A stretch of 64,000 nucleotides of DNA, from the NCBI GenBank assembly GCA_964451955.1, contig CAYVKG010000013.1, forward strand, positions 4,592 through 68,591, read 5' to 3'. The notes under the pieces were generated by a model, which was not told where the DNA came from, did not search any database, and was given only the letters and a program-made list of their open reading frames with translations. Both the position numbers and the translations under genes were made by a program. Shown piece by piece: positions 44,455-53,528 of this stretch (positions are counted from its first letter, which is position 1; every line of letters starts with the position of its first letter). This DNA is from JAPLNB01 sp964451955 (GTDB taxonomy: Bacteria > Planctomycetota > Phycisphaerae > Tepidisphaerales > Tepidisphaeraceae).

Positions 44455-46317
44455 TCAGTACACCCGGCATTCCAGAAGACGAGCTTCAGCCGCTCCGTTG
44501 GTCTGAAGCATGTCGATTCGAAGCCTCGTCGTCCGCCTCGATGCCGGCAATACATGGACCCGCTTTCGCTGGTAGTTGTTCGGTTCATTCACGATCTCTA
44601 CCCCATCCATCGAAACCGCGTATTTCTTGACCGTCTCCGGCTGAGCGGCACGAATTGTCGTTCGCGTCGTTGAGTCGGATTGGGAAAGGGTCAACTGCCG
44701 ACTGAAGCCACTGTCAAAAAAGAGATGAATCTCCGCGACTTCTACAGGCCCCCTCCACTCGAACTCAATCCACGCCGCTTTCCCACCCAACGGCAAACTG
44801 CGCCAACCGCGCGACTTGACGAGCAACCCGGTCTTGGCGTCGAGAACATCGCGCGTATGCCCGTCGGTAACGTTCTCCGGGAACGAACCATCCGCCGCCG
44901 AAGACGCCGTCACCTTGGCGCTGTGCGCCTTGTTTCGCGACGGATCGGCAACCGTGTTAAGCAGCGTCGCGTCCGCCCGAAGCAACGCCTGCTTCAGCTC
45001 AAACACGTGGCCCCTGTCTGCAACCAGCGCCGCCGGCGTTGCGAGGTTGTGCCTCACGCAGTACGCCGCCGCCGTTCCCACCGCCTCCCCGCCCGCAGCG
45101 CAGGTCCCCATCACACGAGTGGAGCCAAATGCCACGTGTGTCGTCGAAATGTCCCGACCGGCCAAGAATAGATTCTCAATGTTCCGCGAAAAATAGCAGC
45201 GAAGTGGAATGCCATATGGCTGAGGCACGCCCACGGAAATGTATGGCGGATTCTCAATGTCGTCGATGCCCAGAGGCGGATGCAGATCGATCGGCCAGCC
45301 GCCATACGCCACCTCGTCCTCGAACACTTGCGACTGCTGAACGTCCTGCTGAGTCAGGATGTGTGGCCCGAGAAAACGACGCGATTCGCGCTTTCCAGGT
45401 ATCGGGCCAATCCAGTCCAGCGCCCAGTTCTTCGAATCGGGGAACCTCCCGGAGTTCTTGATGTAATCCCACAATCCCAACGCGATCTTGTACAGCTCAT
45501 GCCGAATGATCGTGGAGTGGTCCCTTAACGTGTCAATATGCCCCCCCCACTCCACCCACCAGAACCCGTACTCCCACGAACCGATCGACCGGCCAACCTT
45601 GAGCATCTCGGGAGAGAACTTCCGCGCAAATGCCGGCGGAACGAAGGGCACCGCGTGATCCGTCTTGCGGCTGGTGATCAGGATCGACGATCCCATCGTG
45701 TGAACATCGTCCTGTTCCGGCGCAAGCGACTCCCCGTGCATCGCCCTGGACTCACGTCCGATCCGAAAATCAGCGCCGGCTTCGTAGGCCATCCGCCCAT
45801 CGCCCGTGCAGTCGGCAAAGAACTTCGCTTCAATCGTGAACTGCTCCTCCGTGATGTTGCGCAAAGCCCTCACCGACCGGATACGCCCCGTTTGGCCCGC
45901 ATACTCATACATCCGGCCGCTCCGAGGCGGATCCGGATTCCGCCAAGCCGCCCGATCAGACGTCATCTGGACCGAGACAACGGCCGTATCCAGAAGCAGC
46001 GTGATGTTCGGCTCCGCCAGCACCTTCTCGTAGAGAATCAGGTCCCACAACGGGTGACAACGATCCGGATTGCGCACGGCGTCCTCGATGCGAAGCTCCT
46101 CCAGGATGCCCGACTCGCGCGTCCCCTTGCGCGAACCATGACAGTCGGCGCCCACAATGTGCATGCGCACTTCGGATGACGCGTTTCCACCCAGAACCGA
46201 CCGATCTTGCACAAGGACAACCTTCGCTCCATGGCGGGCCGCGGCAATCGCAGCGCACACGCCAGCCATGCCTCCGCCGGCAACCAGCAGATCCGTTTCA
46301 ATCGTGTGATGGGTCAT
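44455..46317 (-). CDS. FAD-dependent oxidoreductase with C-terminal beta-sandwich
   Basis: ATG 46317 gives 620 aa. ETDLLVAGGGMAGVCAAIAA (residues 7-26) is the FAD-binding fold of the FAD_oxidored family (PF12831), with FADCTGDGRMAYEAGADFR and FLAGRDISTTHVAFGSTRVM as later family blocks. Residues 480-620 look like a discoidin-type domain (KVTASSAADGSFPENVTDGH). No signal peptide is visible, which is odd because this type is often exported. It lies 44 bp downstream of ispH on the same strand. Substrate unknown. Confidence 0.82.
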   Translation of the reverse strand: MTHHTIETDLLVAGGGMAGVCAAIAAARHGAKVVLVQDRSVLGGNASSEVRMHIVGADCHGSRKGTRESGILEELRIEDAVRNPDRCHPLWDLILYEKVLAEPNITLLLDTAVVSVQMTSDRAAWRNPDPPRSGRMYEYAGQTGRIRSVRALRNITEEQFTIEAKFFADCTGDGRMAYEAGADFRIGRESRAMHGESLAPEQDDVHTMGSSILITSRKTDHAVPFVPPAFARKFSPEMLKVGRSIGSWEYGFWWVEWGGHIDTLRDHSTIIRHELYKIALGLWDYIKNSGRFPDSKNWALDWIGPIPGKRESRRFLGPHILTQQDVQQSQVFEDEVAYGGWPIDLHPPLGIDDIENPPYISVGVPQPYGIPLRCYFSRNIENLFLAGRDISTTHVAFGSTRVMGTCAAGGEAVGTAAAYCVRHNLATPAALVADRGHVFELKQALLRADATLLNTVADPSRNKAHSAKVTASSAADGSFPENVTDGHTRDVLDAKTGLLVKSRGWRSLPLGGKAAWIEFEWRGPVEVAEIHLFFDSGFSRQLTLSQSDSTTRTTIRAAQPETVKKYAVSMDGVEIVNEPNNYQRKRVHVLPASRRTTRLRIDMLQTNGAAEARLLECRVY

Positions 46318-46361
46318 GATATCACAGTCTACACAAATCCACGGCCAAGGCACTGCCCCAA

Positions 46362-47306
46362 TCATCCCCCCCCACTTGCCGATCGAACACGCAATGAAAC
46401 GGGCAGTTCGAAATGCACGTTCTCTTCCGTCACCTTCCGCTCCTCCACATCGGCGCCATACCGGGCCCGAAGCAGGTCCACTATCCCGCGCACCAGGTCC
46501 TCGGGAGCGCTGGCGCCCGCCGTAATCAGCACACAGTCCACCCCCTCAAACCACCCCCTGTCGAGCTGGGATACGTCGTCGATCAGATACGCCTGCTTTC
46601 CACGGTTGCGCGCAATCTCCGCCAGCCGAAGCGAATTGGAACTGTTCTGGCTCCCCACCACCAGTACCAGATCACACTCAGCCGCGAGTTGCCGCACCGC
46701 CATCTGCCGATTCGTCGTTGCATAGCAGATGTCCTCTTTCATTGGACCGCGAATGTGCGGGTATCGCTTCCTCAAAGCCGAAATGATGCGTTCGGCATCG
46801 TCCAGACTCAGAGTGGTCTGGGTGAGATACGCAACGGGCTGGTCCTGCGGGATGTCGAGCCTGGCCACGTCCTCGGTGTTCTCGACGATGCGAATCGACT
46901 CCGGCGCCTCGCCCAGCGTGCCGACTACCTCGTCATGGCCACGGTGACCAATCAAGACAATCGCAAGGTTCTCCCGGGCGTATCGAATCGCTTCCGAATG
47001 GACCTTCATCACCAGCGGACAGGTCGCGTCGATCTCATTGAGATTGCGAGCCCGGGCCTGCCGGCGAACCTCCGGAGAGACACCATGTGCGCTATACACC
47101 AGCGTGGCCCCCGCCGGAACATCCTCAATCGAATCGACGAACACAACCCCTTGCTCGCCCAGGCGGTCAACCACATGCCGGTTGTGCACGATCTCGTGAT
47201 ATACAAAGATCGGAGGGCCTTTCATCCTCAAGATGCGCTCGACGCATTCTATGGCCATGTTCACACCCGCACAAAACCCGCGGGGATTCGCCAAGATGAC
47301 TCGCAT
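46362..47306 (-). CDS. ispH: 4-hydroxy-3-methylbut-2-enyl diphosphate reductase
   Basis: ATG 47306, after GAGGTGAATC, gives 314 aa. It is the last enzyme of the MEP pathway and makes isopentenyl and dimethylallyl diphosphate using a [4Fe-4S] cluster. The three cluster cysteines are in GFCAGV (residue 12), DATCPLV (about 95) and DICYATTN (about 195). Histidines for the diphosphate lie in HEIVHN, YSAHGV and GHRGHDE, and TQTTLS is conserved. It is divergent from the squalene operon hpnCDE, 154 bp away, which consumes its products. Confidence 0.96.
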   Translation of the reverse strand: MRVILANPRGFCAGVNMAIECVERILRMKGPPIFVYHEIVHNRHVVDRLGEQGVVFVDSIEDVPAGATLVYSAHGVSPEVRRQARARNLNEIDATCPLVMKVHSEAIRYARENLAIVLIGHRGHDEVVGTLGEAPESIRIVENTEDVARLDIPQDQPVAYLTQTTLSLDDAERIISALRKRYPHIRGPMKEDICYATTNRQMAVRQLAAECDLVLVVGSQNSSNSLRLAEIARNRGKQAYLIDDVSQLDRGWFEGVDCVLITAGASAPEDLVRGIVDLLRARYGADVEERKVTEENVHFELPVSLRVRSASGGG

Positions 47307-47460
47307 GTCGATTCACCTCATGGACCACCAAGGAACCTTCTTGCTCACGTCCTCAGGGGCCCGGGGAAACACAAACGACCACATTTCCAATGTTCGTATC
47401 TTCCGGCAAGATGCGGTATCGTATGGCTGACAACAAGGGTAGTCGAGGCAAATCGCGCTC

Positions 47461-48426
47461 ATGGTCAGCTCCCCGGCACAGTGTCAGAATCGGAATTGCG
47501 CCCGCACAGGCGAACAGGCCGCCGCCCACGCGGCTTTCTTGACCGTCGCAAGCGAATGCGAGGCATTCGAATTCACCCGCCAACTGGCCCATTCCCACTA
47601 TGAGAATTTTTCCGTCGTCTCCCTGCTTCTACCCAAACACCTCCGGCAGGATTTCTGCAACGTCTATGCCTTCTGTCGCATCGCCGACGATCTGGGCGAC
47701 GAAATCGATGATCGCGCACAAGCCTTGGATTATCTCCAACGCTTCAAGGCAATGACGCACCGGTGTTACGCGGGTCACGCCGAGTCCGCTGTCTTCACCG
47801 CACTGGCCGCGACCATCAGGAAACACGATCTGCCGATCGAACCCTTCCTCGACCTGATCGATGCATTTCAGCAGGACCAGCGAATGACTCGGTACGAGAC
47901 CTTCGCGCAACTGCTCGATTACTGCCGACGAAGCGCAAACCCCGTCGGGCGGCTCGTCCTCTACATGTGCGGCTATCGCGATTCCGAACGCCACCTTTTG
48001 GCCGATAAGACCTGCACGGCACTGCAACTGGCTAATTTCTGGCAAGACGTCCGCCGCGACATACTCGAACGAGACCGCATCTACATCCCGGCCGAGTCCA
48101 TGCAGCGGTTCGGCGTCACTGAACAGCAACTGCTCGATGGGCAATGCGACGACCAGTACCGCGAACTGATGCGATTTGAGGTCGACCGGACTCAGGCTAT
48201 GTTCACCGAGGGACAGGCTTTGCTACCCACGCTGACGGCGTCCGCCAGAACACAGATCTCGCTCTATGGCCTGGGAGGGCAGGCGATCCTCAACGCCATC
48301 CGCGCCCACAACTACGACACGTTGACCCGGCGCCCCGCACTCTCCAGATGGCAAAAAGGCCGCCTGATCGTCGCGGCAATCACCGCGGCAGCGCGGGCAT
48401 GGATCGCGCCCGGAGGTCCCACATGA
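47461..48426 (+). CDS. hpnC: Squalene synthase HpnC (hydroxysqualene synthase)
   Basis: A 321-aa protein of the squalene/phytoene synthase fold. CRIADDLGDEIDD holds the first aspartate-rich motif and LANFWQDVRRDI the second. The order HpnC-HpnD-HpnE identifies it. HpnC turns presqualene diphosphate into hydroxysqualene. Its TGA overlaps the next start as ATGA, so translation is coupled. The product feeds squalene and possibly hopanoid or sterol synthesis; no cyclase is in the window. Confidence 0.92.
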   Translation: MVSSPAQCQNRNCARTGEQAAAHAAFLTVASECEAFEFTRQLAHSHYENFSVVSLLLPKHLRQDFCNVYAFCRIADDLGDEIDDRAQALDYLQRFKAMTHRCYAGHAESAVFTALAATIRKHDLPIEPFLDLIDAFQQDQRMTRYETFAQLLDYCRRSANPVGRLVLYMCGYRDSERHLLADKTCTALQLANFWQDVRRDILERDRIYIPAESMQRFGVTEQQLLDGQCDDQYRELMRFEVDRTQAMFTEGQALLPTLTASARTQISLYGLGGQAILNAIRAHNYDTLTRRPALSRWQKGRLIVAAITAAARAWIAPGGPT

Positions 48427-49307
48427 GTCCACCGGCCAGCATCGAAACGTCATCTCTCAACGAGTCCTGCCGCTATTGCCGACAGATCACTCGCGCCCAA
48501 GCACGCAATTTCTACTACGCCTTGCGACTGGTGCCGGAGCCCAAACGGACCGCGATGTACGCCCTCTATGCCTGGATGCGACTATTGGACGACATTGCCG
48601 ACGATACCCGGGGCCAAACACTCCAGCAGCGACTCCGCGCGTTGGACGAATGGGAAGGTTACACCCACGCCGCTCTTGACGGACAAATCCACCCGCAGCA
48701 GATCCCTTCTGTTTGGCCCGCCGTCGCGGACATGGCGCATCGCTACAACGTCCCACGAACCACGTTCGACGATGCAATCCAAGGCCAACGCCAAGACCTG
48801 GCCGGTATCGGCTTTGCCCATTTCGCCCAGCTGCGAGAGTACTGCCGACAGGTTGCCGGAACCGTCGGAATCGCCTCCATCCATATCTGGGGTTTCCACG
48901 GGGGCGACGAAACCATCACCATGGCTGTCGATCGCGGCATTGCATTTCAGCTGACCAATGTTCTTCGCGACCTGCGCGAAGACGTCGCGCGCGGCCGCGT
49001 CTATCTCCCTCAGGAAGAACTTCAGGCTGCAGGCGTTCACGATGCGCAACTCAAACTCGGCGGACCCGAATTCGACGAGATGATCCGGTTCCAGGTCGGA
49101 CGGGCCGAGGAGTATTACCGCCGGTCGGCCGCACTCGAAACGCGGATCGCGAGAGACTGCCGACCGGCATTGGTCGCAATGACCCGTATCTATCACGGCA
49201 TCCTCCATGCCATCGCGGCCGACCCCGGCATCGTGCTCCGGCAGCGAGTCTCACTGTCGTGGCTGTCAAAACTGATGATCGGATGGCAGGCGATCCGCGC
49301 CAAATGA
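48423..49307 (+). CDS. hpnD: Presqualene diphosphate synthase HpnD
   Basis: ATG 48423 overlaps the hpnC stop by four bases and gives 294 aa. WMRLLDDIADD and NVLRDLREDVARGRVYLP are the two aspartate-rich motifs, the latter the classical phytoene/squalene synthase signature. It joins two farnesyl diphosphates to presqualene diphosphate at the membrane surface. It is the middle gene of hpnCDE. Confidence 0.93.
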   Translation: MSPPASIETSSLNESCRYCRQITRAQARNFYYALRLVPEPKRTAMYALYAWMRLLDDIADDTRGQTLQQRLRALDEWEGYTHAALDGQIHPQQIPSVWPAVADMAHRYNVPRTTFDDAIQGQRQDLAGIGFAHFAQLREYCRQVAGTVGIASIHIWGFHGGDETITMAVDRGIAFQLTNVLRDLREDVARGRVYLPQEELQAAGVHDAQLKLGGPEFDEMIRFQVGRAEEYYRRSAALETRIARDCRPALVAMTRIYHGILHAIAADPGIVLRQRVSLSWLSKLMIGWQAIRAK

Positions 49308-49316
49308 CCAGGCACT

Positions 49317-50753
49317 ATGTCACAGACACTCACCAGCCCCCAGCTTCGGCACGTTTCCTCCACGACCGGAAACGTGATCGTGATTGGTGGCGGCCTGGCT
49401 GGACTGGCGGCCGCCCTCGCCCTCGAGTCCGCCGGTTGGAACGCCACCCTCATCGAGGCTCGCAAGACTCTCGGCGGTCGCGCAAGCTCCTTTATCGACC
49501 CCAAAACCGGCCAGGAACTGGACAACTGCCAGCATCTGCTTCTGGGCTGCTGCACCAATCTGCGCGACCTCTACCAGCGCATGCGATCGTCACATCGAAT
49601 CCGCTGGGAAAGAACCCTGCACTTCCGCGACGCGGCTCAGCAGTACGATCTCACGCCCGTCCGCAGCCTGCCTGCGCCACTGCACTTCGCACCGCCGTTC
49701 CTCGGTTTCTCCGCCCTCAGCCTCAGACAGCGATGGTCGCTGGTCCGCTCCATTTCCTCCATGATTCGCCTCGGCCGCCAAGGCCGCGAGCAACTGGCAG
49801 ATCTCTCCTTCGGCGACTGGCTTGACCGGCACCGCCAGCAGCCCGGCCTCATCGATCGGTTCTACGACCCTATCCTCCGCGGTGCCTTGAATGAAGAACC
49901 CCGCAGGGCCAGCGCCAAGTATGCCATCCAAGTCTTCCAGGACGCGATGCTGCGGAATGCCGCCGGCTACGTCATGGGCCTTCCCTCATGCCCCCTCATT
50001 CATCTCTATCAAGAGGCCTCCTGCTCGGATCTGCGCCTCGGCACGCGAGCCGCCGGATTACGATTCCGGAACGCCAGCGTCGTCGGCATCGAGTTGGCGG
50101 ACGGCCAAGTCCTGACCGCCGACGCGTACGTGTTGGCTGTCAACCATCATACCGTCAGCAAGTGGATCCCTTCCGAACAGACCGAACTCGATTCGCGGTT
50201 TGCCGGCTTGGCCAATCTCCAATCCGTGCCGATCCTCGGAGCGCACCTCTGGTTCGACCGGCCGGTCATGGCCGGGACTCACACCGTCCTCCTCCAGGGT
50301 CCTCTTCAGTGGGTCTTCCGTAAAGACCGCGCTGGCCGTGAATTACACGGCGTCATCAGCGCCGCCAGAGATTGGGTCAACCGGCCACATCACCAGTGCC
50401 TCGCCGAATTCCAGCAGCAGCTGCGCCGACTCCTGCCCGCCGCCAGCAATGCAGTACTTGAACGAGGCCTCGTCATCGTCGAGAAGCGAGCCACGTTCGC
50501 TCCGCTGCCATCGGTCGACCGCTGGCGACCGCCGCAAGCACCCCCGCCGGGGGGTATCGCCAATCTGTTCCTCGCCGGCGACTACACCCGCACCGACTGG
50601 CCCGCCACCATGGAAGGCGCCGTCCGCAGCGGATACCTCGCCGCCGAGGCCATCATCCGCAACCGATCCCAGACCAACGGCAACACCCCCCGCTTCCTCG
50701 TCCCCGACATCCCGCCTCAATGGCCTTGGCGTCTGCTCGCCCAGGCACACTAG
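49317..50753 (+). CDS. hpnE: Hydroxysqualene dehydroxylase HpnE
   Basis: A 478-aa flavoprotein starting nine bases after hpnD. VIVIGGGLAGLAAALALESA (residues 20-39) is the FAD fold, and TLGGRASSF follows, as in amine-oxidase/phytoene-desaturase-like enzymes. LFLAGDYTRTDWPATMEGAV near the C-terminus is the second FAD block. It reduces hydroxysqualene to squalene, completing the HpnCDE route. It ends 19 bp from a convergent gene, with no visible terminator. Confidence 0.93.
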   Translation: MSQTLTSPQLRHVSSTTGNVIVIGGGLAGLAAALALESAGWNATLIEARKTLGGRASSFIDPKTGQELDNCQHLLLGCCTNLRDLYQRMRSSHRIRWERTLHFRDAAQQYDLTPVRSLPAPLHFAPPFLGFSALSLRQRWSLVRSISSMIRLGRQGREQLADLSFGDWLDRHRQQPGLIDRFYDPILRGALNEEPRRASAKYAIQVFQDAMLRNAAGYVMGLPSCPLIHLYQEASCSDLRLGTRAAGLRFRNASVVGIELADGQVLTADAYVLAVNHHTVSKWIPSEQTELDSRFAGLANLQSVPILGAHLWFDRPVMAGTHTVLLQGPLQWVFRKDRAGRELHGVISAARDWVNRPHHQCLAEFQQQLRRLLPAASNAVLERGLVIVEKRATFAPLPSVDRWRPPQAPPPGGIANLFLAGDYTRTDWPATMEGAVRSGYLAAEAIIRNRSQTNGNTPRFLVPDIPPQWPWRLLAQAH

Positions 50754-50772
50754 GTTGGCGCCCCCCGATGGG

Positions 50773-53361
50773 TCACCTCGCCCCACGCCGCATCCGGTCC
50801 AACGCCACCGCCAATTTCATCGCATGGCACAGGTCCGCCCGGCAGAACGGAAGATCAATCTCCCCGGCCAGTGCCTGGCCGTCCGCCTCCTTCAGCAGCG
50901 CCATCGCCATGAATGCGCTGGCTGCCAGATCGGGTGCATCAACGAAATTCTCGCCGAAATGCACCTGCCGCTCCTCGCCCTGCAATGACCAAGTCCGATA
51001 CAGCGTTGTGAAGCCTTCCCAGATCTTGTCAAATGCGCCCGGAGCTTTCGCCCGGACGATTGCCGCTACTTCCGGACACAGGTCCATGAACAGCGCCAGT
51101 TTGTGCCGATGCGGCGCGACCCTGAATGAAACCGGATCGCCGGCAGTAATAAACCGATCCAGTTCTGAACTGCCGTCAAAGGTGCCGATTGCCGCTCGCT
51201 GCCCGGCGGCCTGCCACCACGCAATCAGCGATTCGCTTGTCATCGATGCCAAATCGCGAGCCTGCTCCGCCGTGGCGGGATCCCCTGCCTGCATCCCCAG
51301 CTTCTCGCACGCCAGCAACGACGCCAGGTATCGGTTCGCATACAGGTGCCCCTTCGTCGGGTCCAGTCGCCAACCGCTTTTCGCAAAATCCGCAAACGAT
51401 GCCTTGATTGCCGGCCACGAAGCCAGAACGCGGTCCTTCTCCCCACACCGCTCTCCGTATAGCCACGCCGCATACACGCCCCCAAACACATGCGGACGTG
51501 CATCTCCGCCAAGCCGCGCCCGGAATCCTCTCGGCACATCGAACCACTCCCTCGGCTTGCCAACATTCAATGCGTGACTCCCCTGCGCTGCATAGGGCGG
51601 ACGGGCGGCATACTCCTCCGCCAATCGCGCCTTCAGACGCGCCCGCAATTCCTCCGGCAAACTCCCCCACGCCCACGCCGCCGCCTCAAACAGCGATCGG
51701 CTCTCGTCGAACAGAAACACACGCCCCGACAGCCCCGGATCAGTGAACAGCGGCGACCACTCCGTCGAAATGGCTTCCTCCATCACCCTCGCAAGTTCCT
51801 CCCGCAACTCTCCAGCGGTTCTCCCCGAAACCGCCTCAGCCCGCGCCGTTGGAACTTCCTCCCCTTCGATCACCGTCTCCCCCGCCGCCGGACCGGCCTC
51901 GCCGATCACCACGCACAACAACCGGCTCCCCGTCTGCCAGTAAATGCGATTCCCGACCACCGCCACCCCACCTCGCCCCGGCCCATGCCATTCATTCCTC
52001 GCCCACGCCGGATTGCGAAACCCGCCATACCGGTCCCGCTCCCCACACATCGCGTGAAGATCATTCGTCTTCAGGTTAAACCCGCTCAGCGTACCCTGGT
52101 GCACGACCAGCACCGTCTCGCCCGCAACAACAAAGTTCTGCGACTCGTCAGCCGTCCCCCAGAAACAGTTCCACGGCGGCTGTTTGCCCTGCCTGTGAAA
52201 CAGCGGCTCAACCTGGTTCTTCGCCACGTCCAGCAGCCCCAACCCCACCATCGGCGCCACACCATGGTTCCAGTTGCCGTAGGCGCTCCGGTACAACACC
52301 AGCAGCCGTCCGTCGCGTGTCTTGGCCGGCATCACCCCGACTCCCTGGCATCCCCCCACCCACATCACCGGAGCCGTCTGCGTTTCTCGCCCGGTCTCGG
52401 CGTCCAGCACAAAAAACGTCTCCGCATCGCGATTCGCCCGCAGGTACTCCGACACCGCCCGCTGCTCCTTCGCATACAAGTCCGCATTCCCGCGCGCCGC
52501 CTCGCTCTTCAACCACGTGTCCAACTTCTTCCAGTCGCTGTCATCCGCCCCCGCATTGCGAGCCAGCAGCGTCCGGTCTCGCCCAATGCGATGCCCCATG
52601 TTCAAGAGCGGATTGGTCCTCACAATCACATACCCTCGCCCATCAGCTTCGATTACGATCGGGTAGTAATCACGCGCGGTCTGCCCCGCCAGTGCCTCCG
52701 AAGTCCACAGCAGCTTCCCATCGTCCAGCGAGAAGCACCTCACGCGCAGATCCTCCGCCGTCACGAACACTCTCGCCCCGAAAACCGCCGCCGTCTGCCG
52801 AATCGGCACGCCCAGCGAACTTCGCCACCGCACTTGCCCCCCCGCCGCATCCAAGGCAAACAACTCCCCACACCGCGACCCGATCAGCACCCGCCCACCC
52901 GCCACTACCGGCGACGCCGAATATCCGCCAACGACCACCTCACTCTGCCAGATAACCCTCCCGCTCCCCGCGTCCAGCCCATACACCCGGCCGTCCACGC
53001 AACCCGCGTACACACGCCCATCCATCGCCGCCGGCGAATGCAAAAACGCGCCGCTCGCCAGAAACCGCCAGACCGGCCTGCCACTCACCCCATCCAACGC
53101 GTAGACACTCCCCGCATGCGTCGCGATGTACACCCTCCCATCCACCACGATCGGCTCCACCGCCGACCCAATACGCTCCCCCGCAAACGCTGTCGCCCAA
53201 ACCAGCCGATACGGCCCCTTCAACTCCGCATCCACAAACCCATCATGCTTCGCATTCCCATGCAACATCGGCCAGTCGGCAGATGCGGCCCTGCCCAGCG
53301 ACAGAACTCCTGTCATCGCCACCAACAACACCCCCACAACACGATTCCGGTCCGCTGCCAT
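50773..53361 (-). CDS. Secreted PQQ propeller protein with helical C-terminal domain
   Basis: An 862-aa protein with a signal peptide ending near residue 28. Residues 30-470 are PQQ-like blades (SAVEPIVVDGRVYIATHAGS, SPAAMDGRVYAGCVDGRVYG, SPVVAGGRVLIGSRCGELFA). Residues 520-860 are mostly helical, with EYAARPPYAAQGSHALN and KGHLYANRYLASLLACEKLG, and match no domain I recognise. Planctomycetes encode many large secreted propellers of unknown role. It may bind or oxidise a carbohydrate at the cell surface. The coding strand is very G-rich because the plus strand here is C-rich. Confidence 0.78.
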   Translation of the reverse strand: MAADRNRVVGVLLVAMTGVLSLGRAASADWPMLHGNAKHDGFVDAELKGPYRLVWATAFAGERIGSAVEPIVVDGRVYIATHAGSVYALDGVSGRPVWRFLASGAFLHSPAAMDGRVYAGCVDGRVYGLDAGSGRVIWQSEVVVGGYSASPVVAGGRVLIGSRCGELFALDAAGGQVRWRSSLGVPIRQTAAVFGARVFVTAEDLRVRCFSLDDGKLLWTSEALAGQTARDYYPIVIEADGRGYVIVRTNPLLNMGHRIGRDRTLLARNAGADDSDWKKLDTWLKSEAARGNADLYAKEQRAVSEYLRANRDAETFFVLDAETGRETQTAPVMWVGGCQGVGVMPAKTRDGRLLVLYRSAYGNWNHGVAPMVGLGLLDVAKNQVEPLFHRQGKQPPWNCFWGTADESQNFVVAGETVLVVHQGTLSGFNLKTNDLHAMCGERDRYGGFRNPAWARNEWHGPGRGGVAVVGNRIYWQTGSRLLCVVIGEAGPAAGETVIEGEEVPTARAEAVSGRTAGELREELARVMEEAISTEWSPLFTDPGLSGRVFLFDESRSLFEAAAWAWGSLPEELRARLKARLAEEYAARPPYAAQGSHALNVGKPREWFDVPRGFRARLGGDARPHVFGGVYAAWLYGERCGEKDRVLASWPAIKASFADFAKSGWRLDPTKGHLYANRYLASLLACEKLGMQAGDPATAEQARDLASMTSESLIAWWQAAGQRAAIGTFDGSSELDRFITAGDPVSFRVAPHRHKLALFMDLCPEVAAIVRAKAPGAFDKIWEGFTTLYRTWSLQGEERQVHFGENFVDAPDLAASAFMAMALLKEADGQALAGEIDLPFCRADLCHAMKLAVALDRMRRGAR

Positions 53362-53528
53362 CGCCTCGCTCCCATGTGGTTCGGCTACCGCATCCGGGCA
53401 CGCGCCAACGACACGTTCTCCGATGACTACTCAGAGTAAATCGAAGCGTTGCGATCGCCGTCCGTCGTGGCAGAATATGTATTGCCCGATTCCAGTCGCG
53501 TTAAACGCGCGCCAACGGAGAATCATCC

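Noticed and set aside
51490..53439. A 649-codon plus-strand frame opposite the 862-aa propeller gene
   Set aside because: The product is a Pro/Arg/His-rich string with no motif; the opposite strand carries PQQ blades and a signal peptide.
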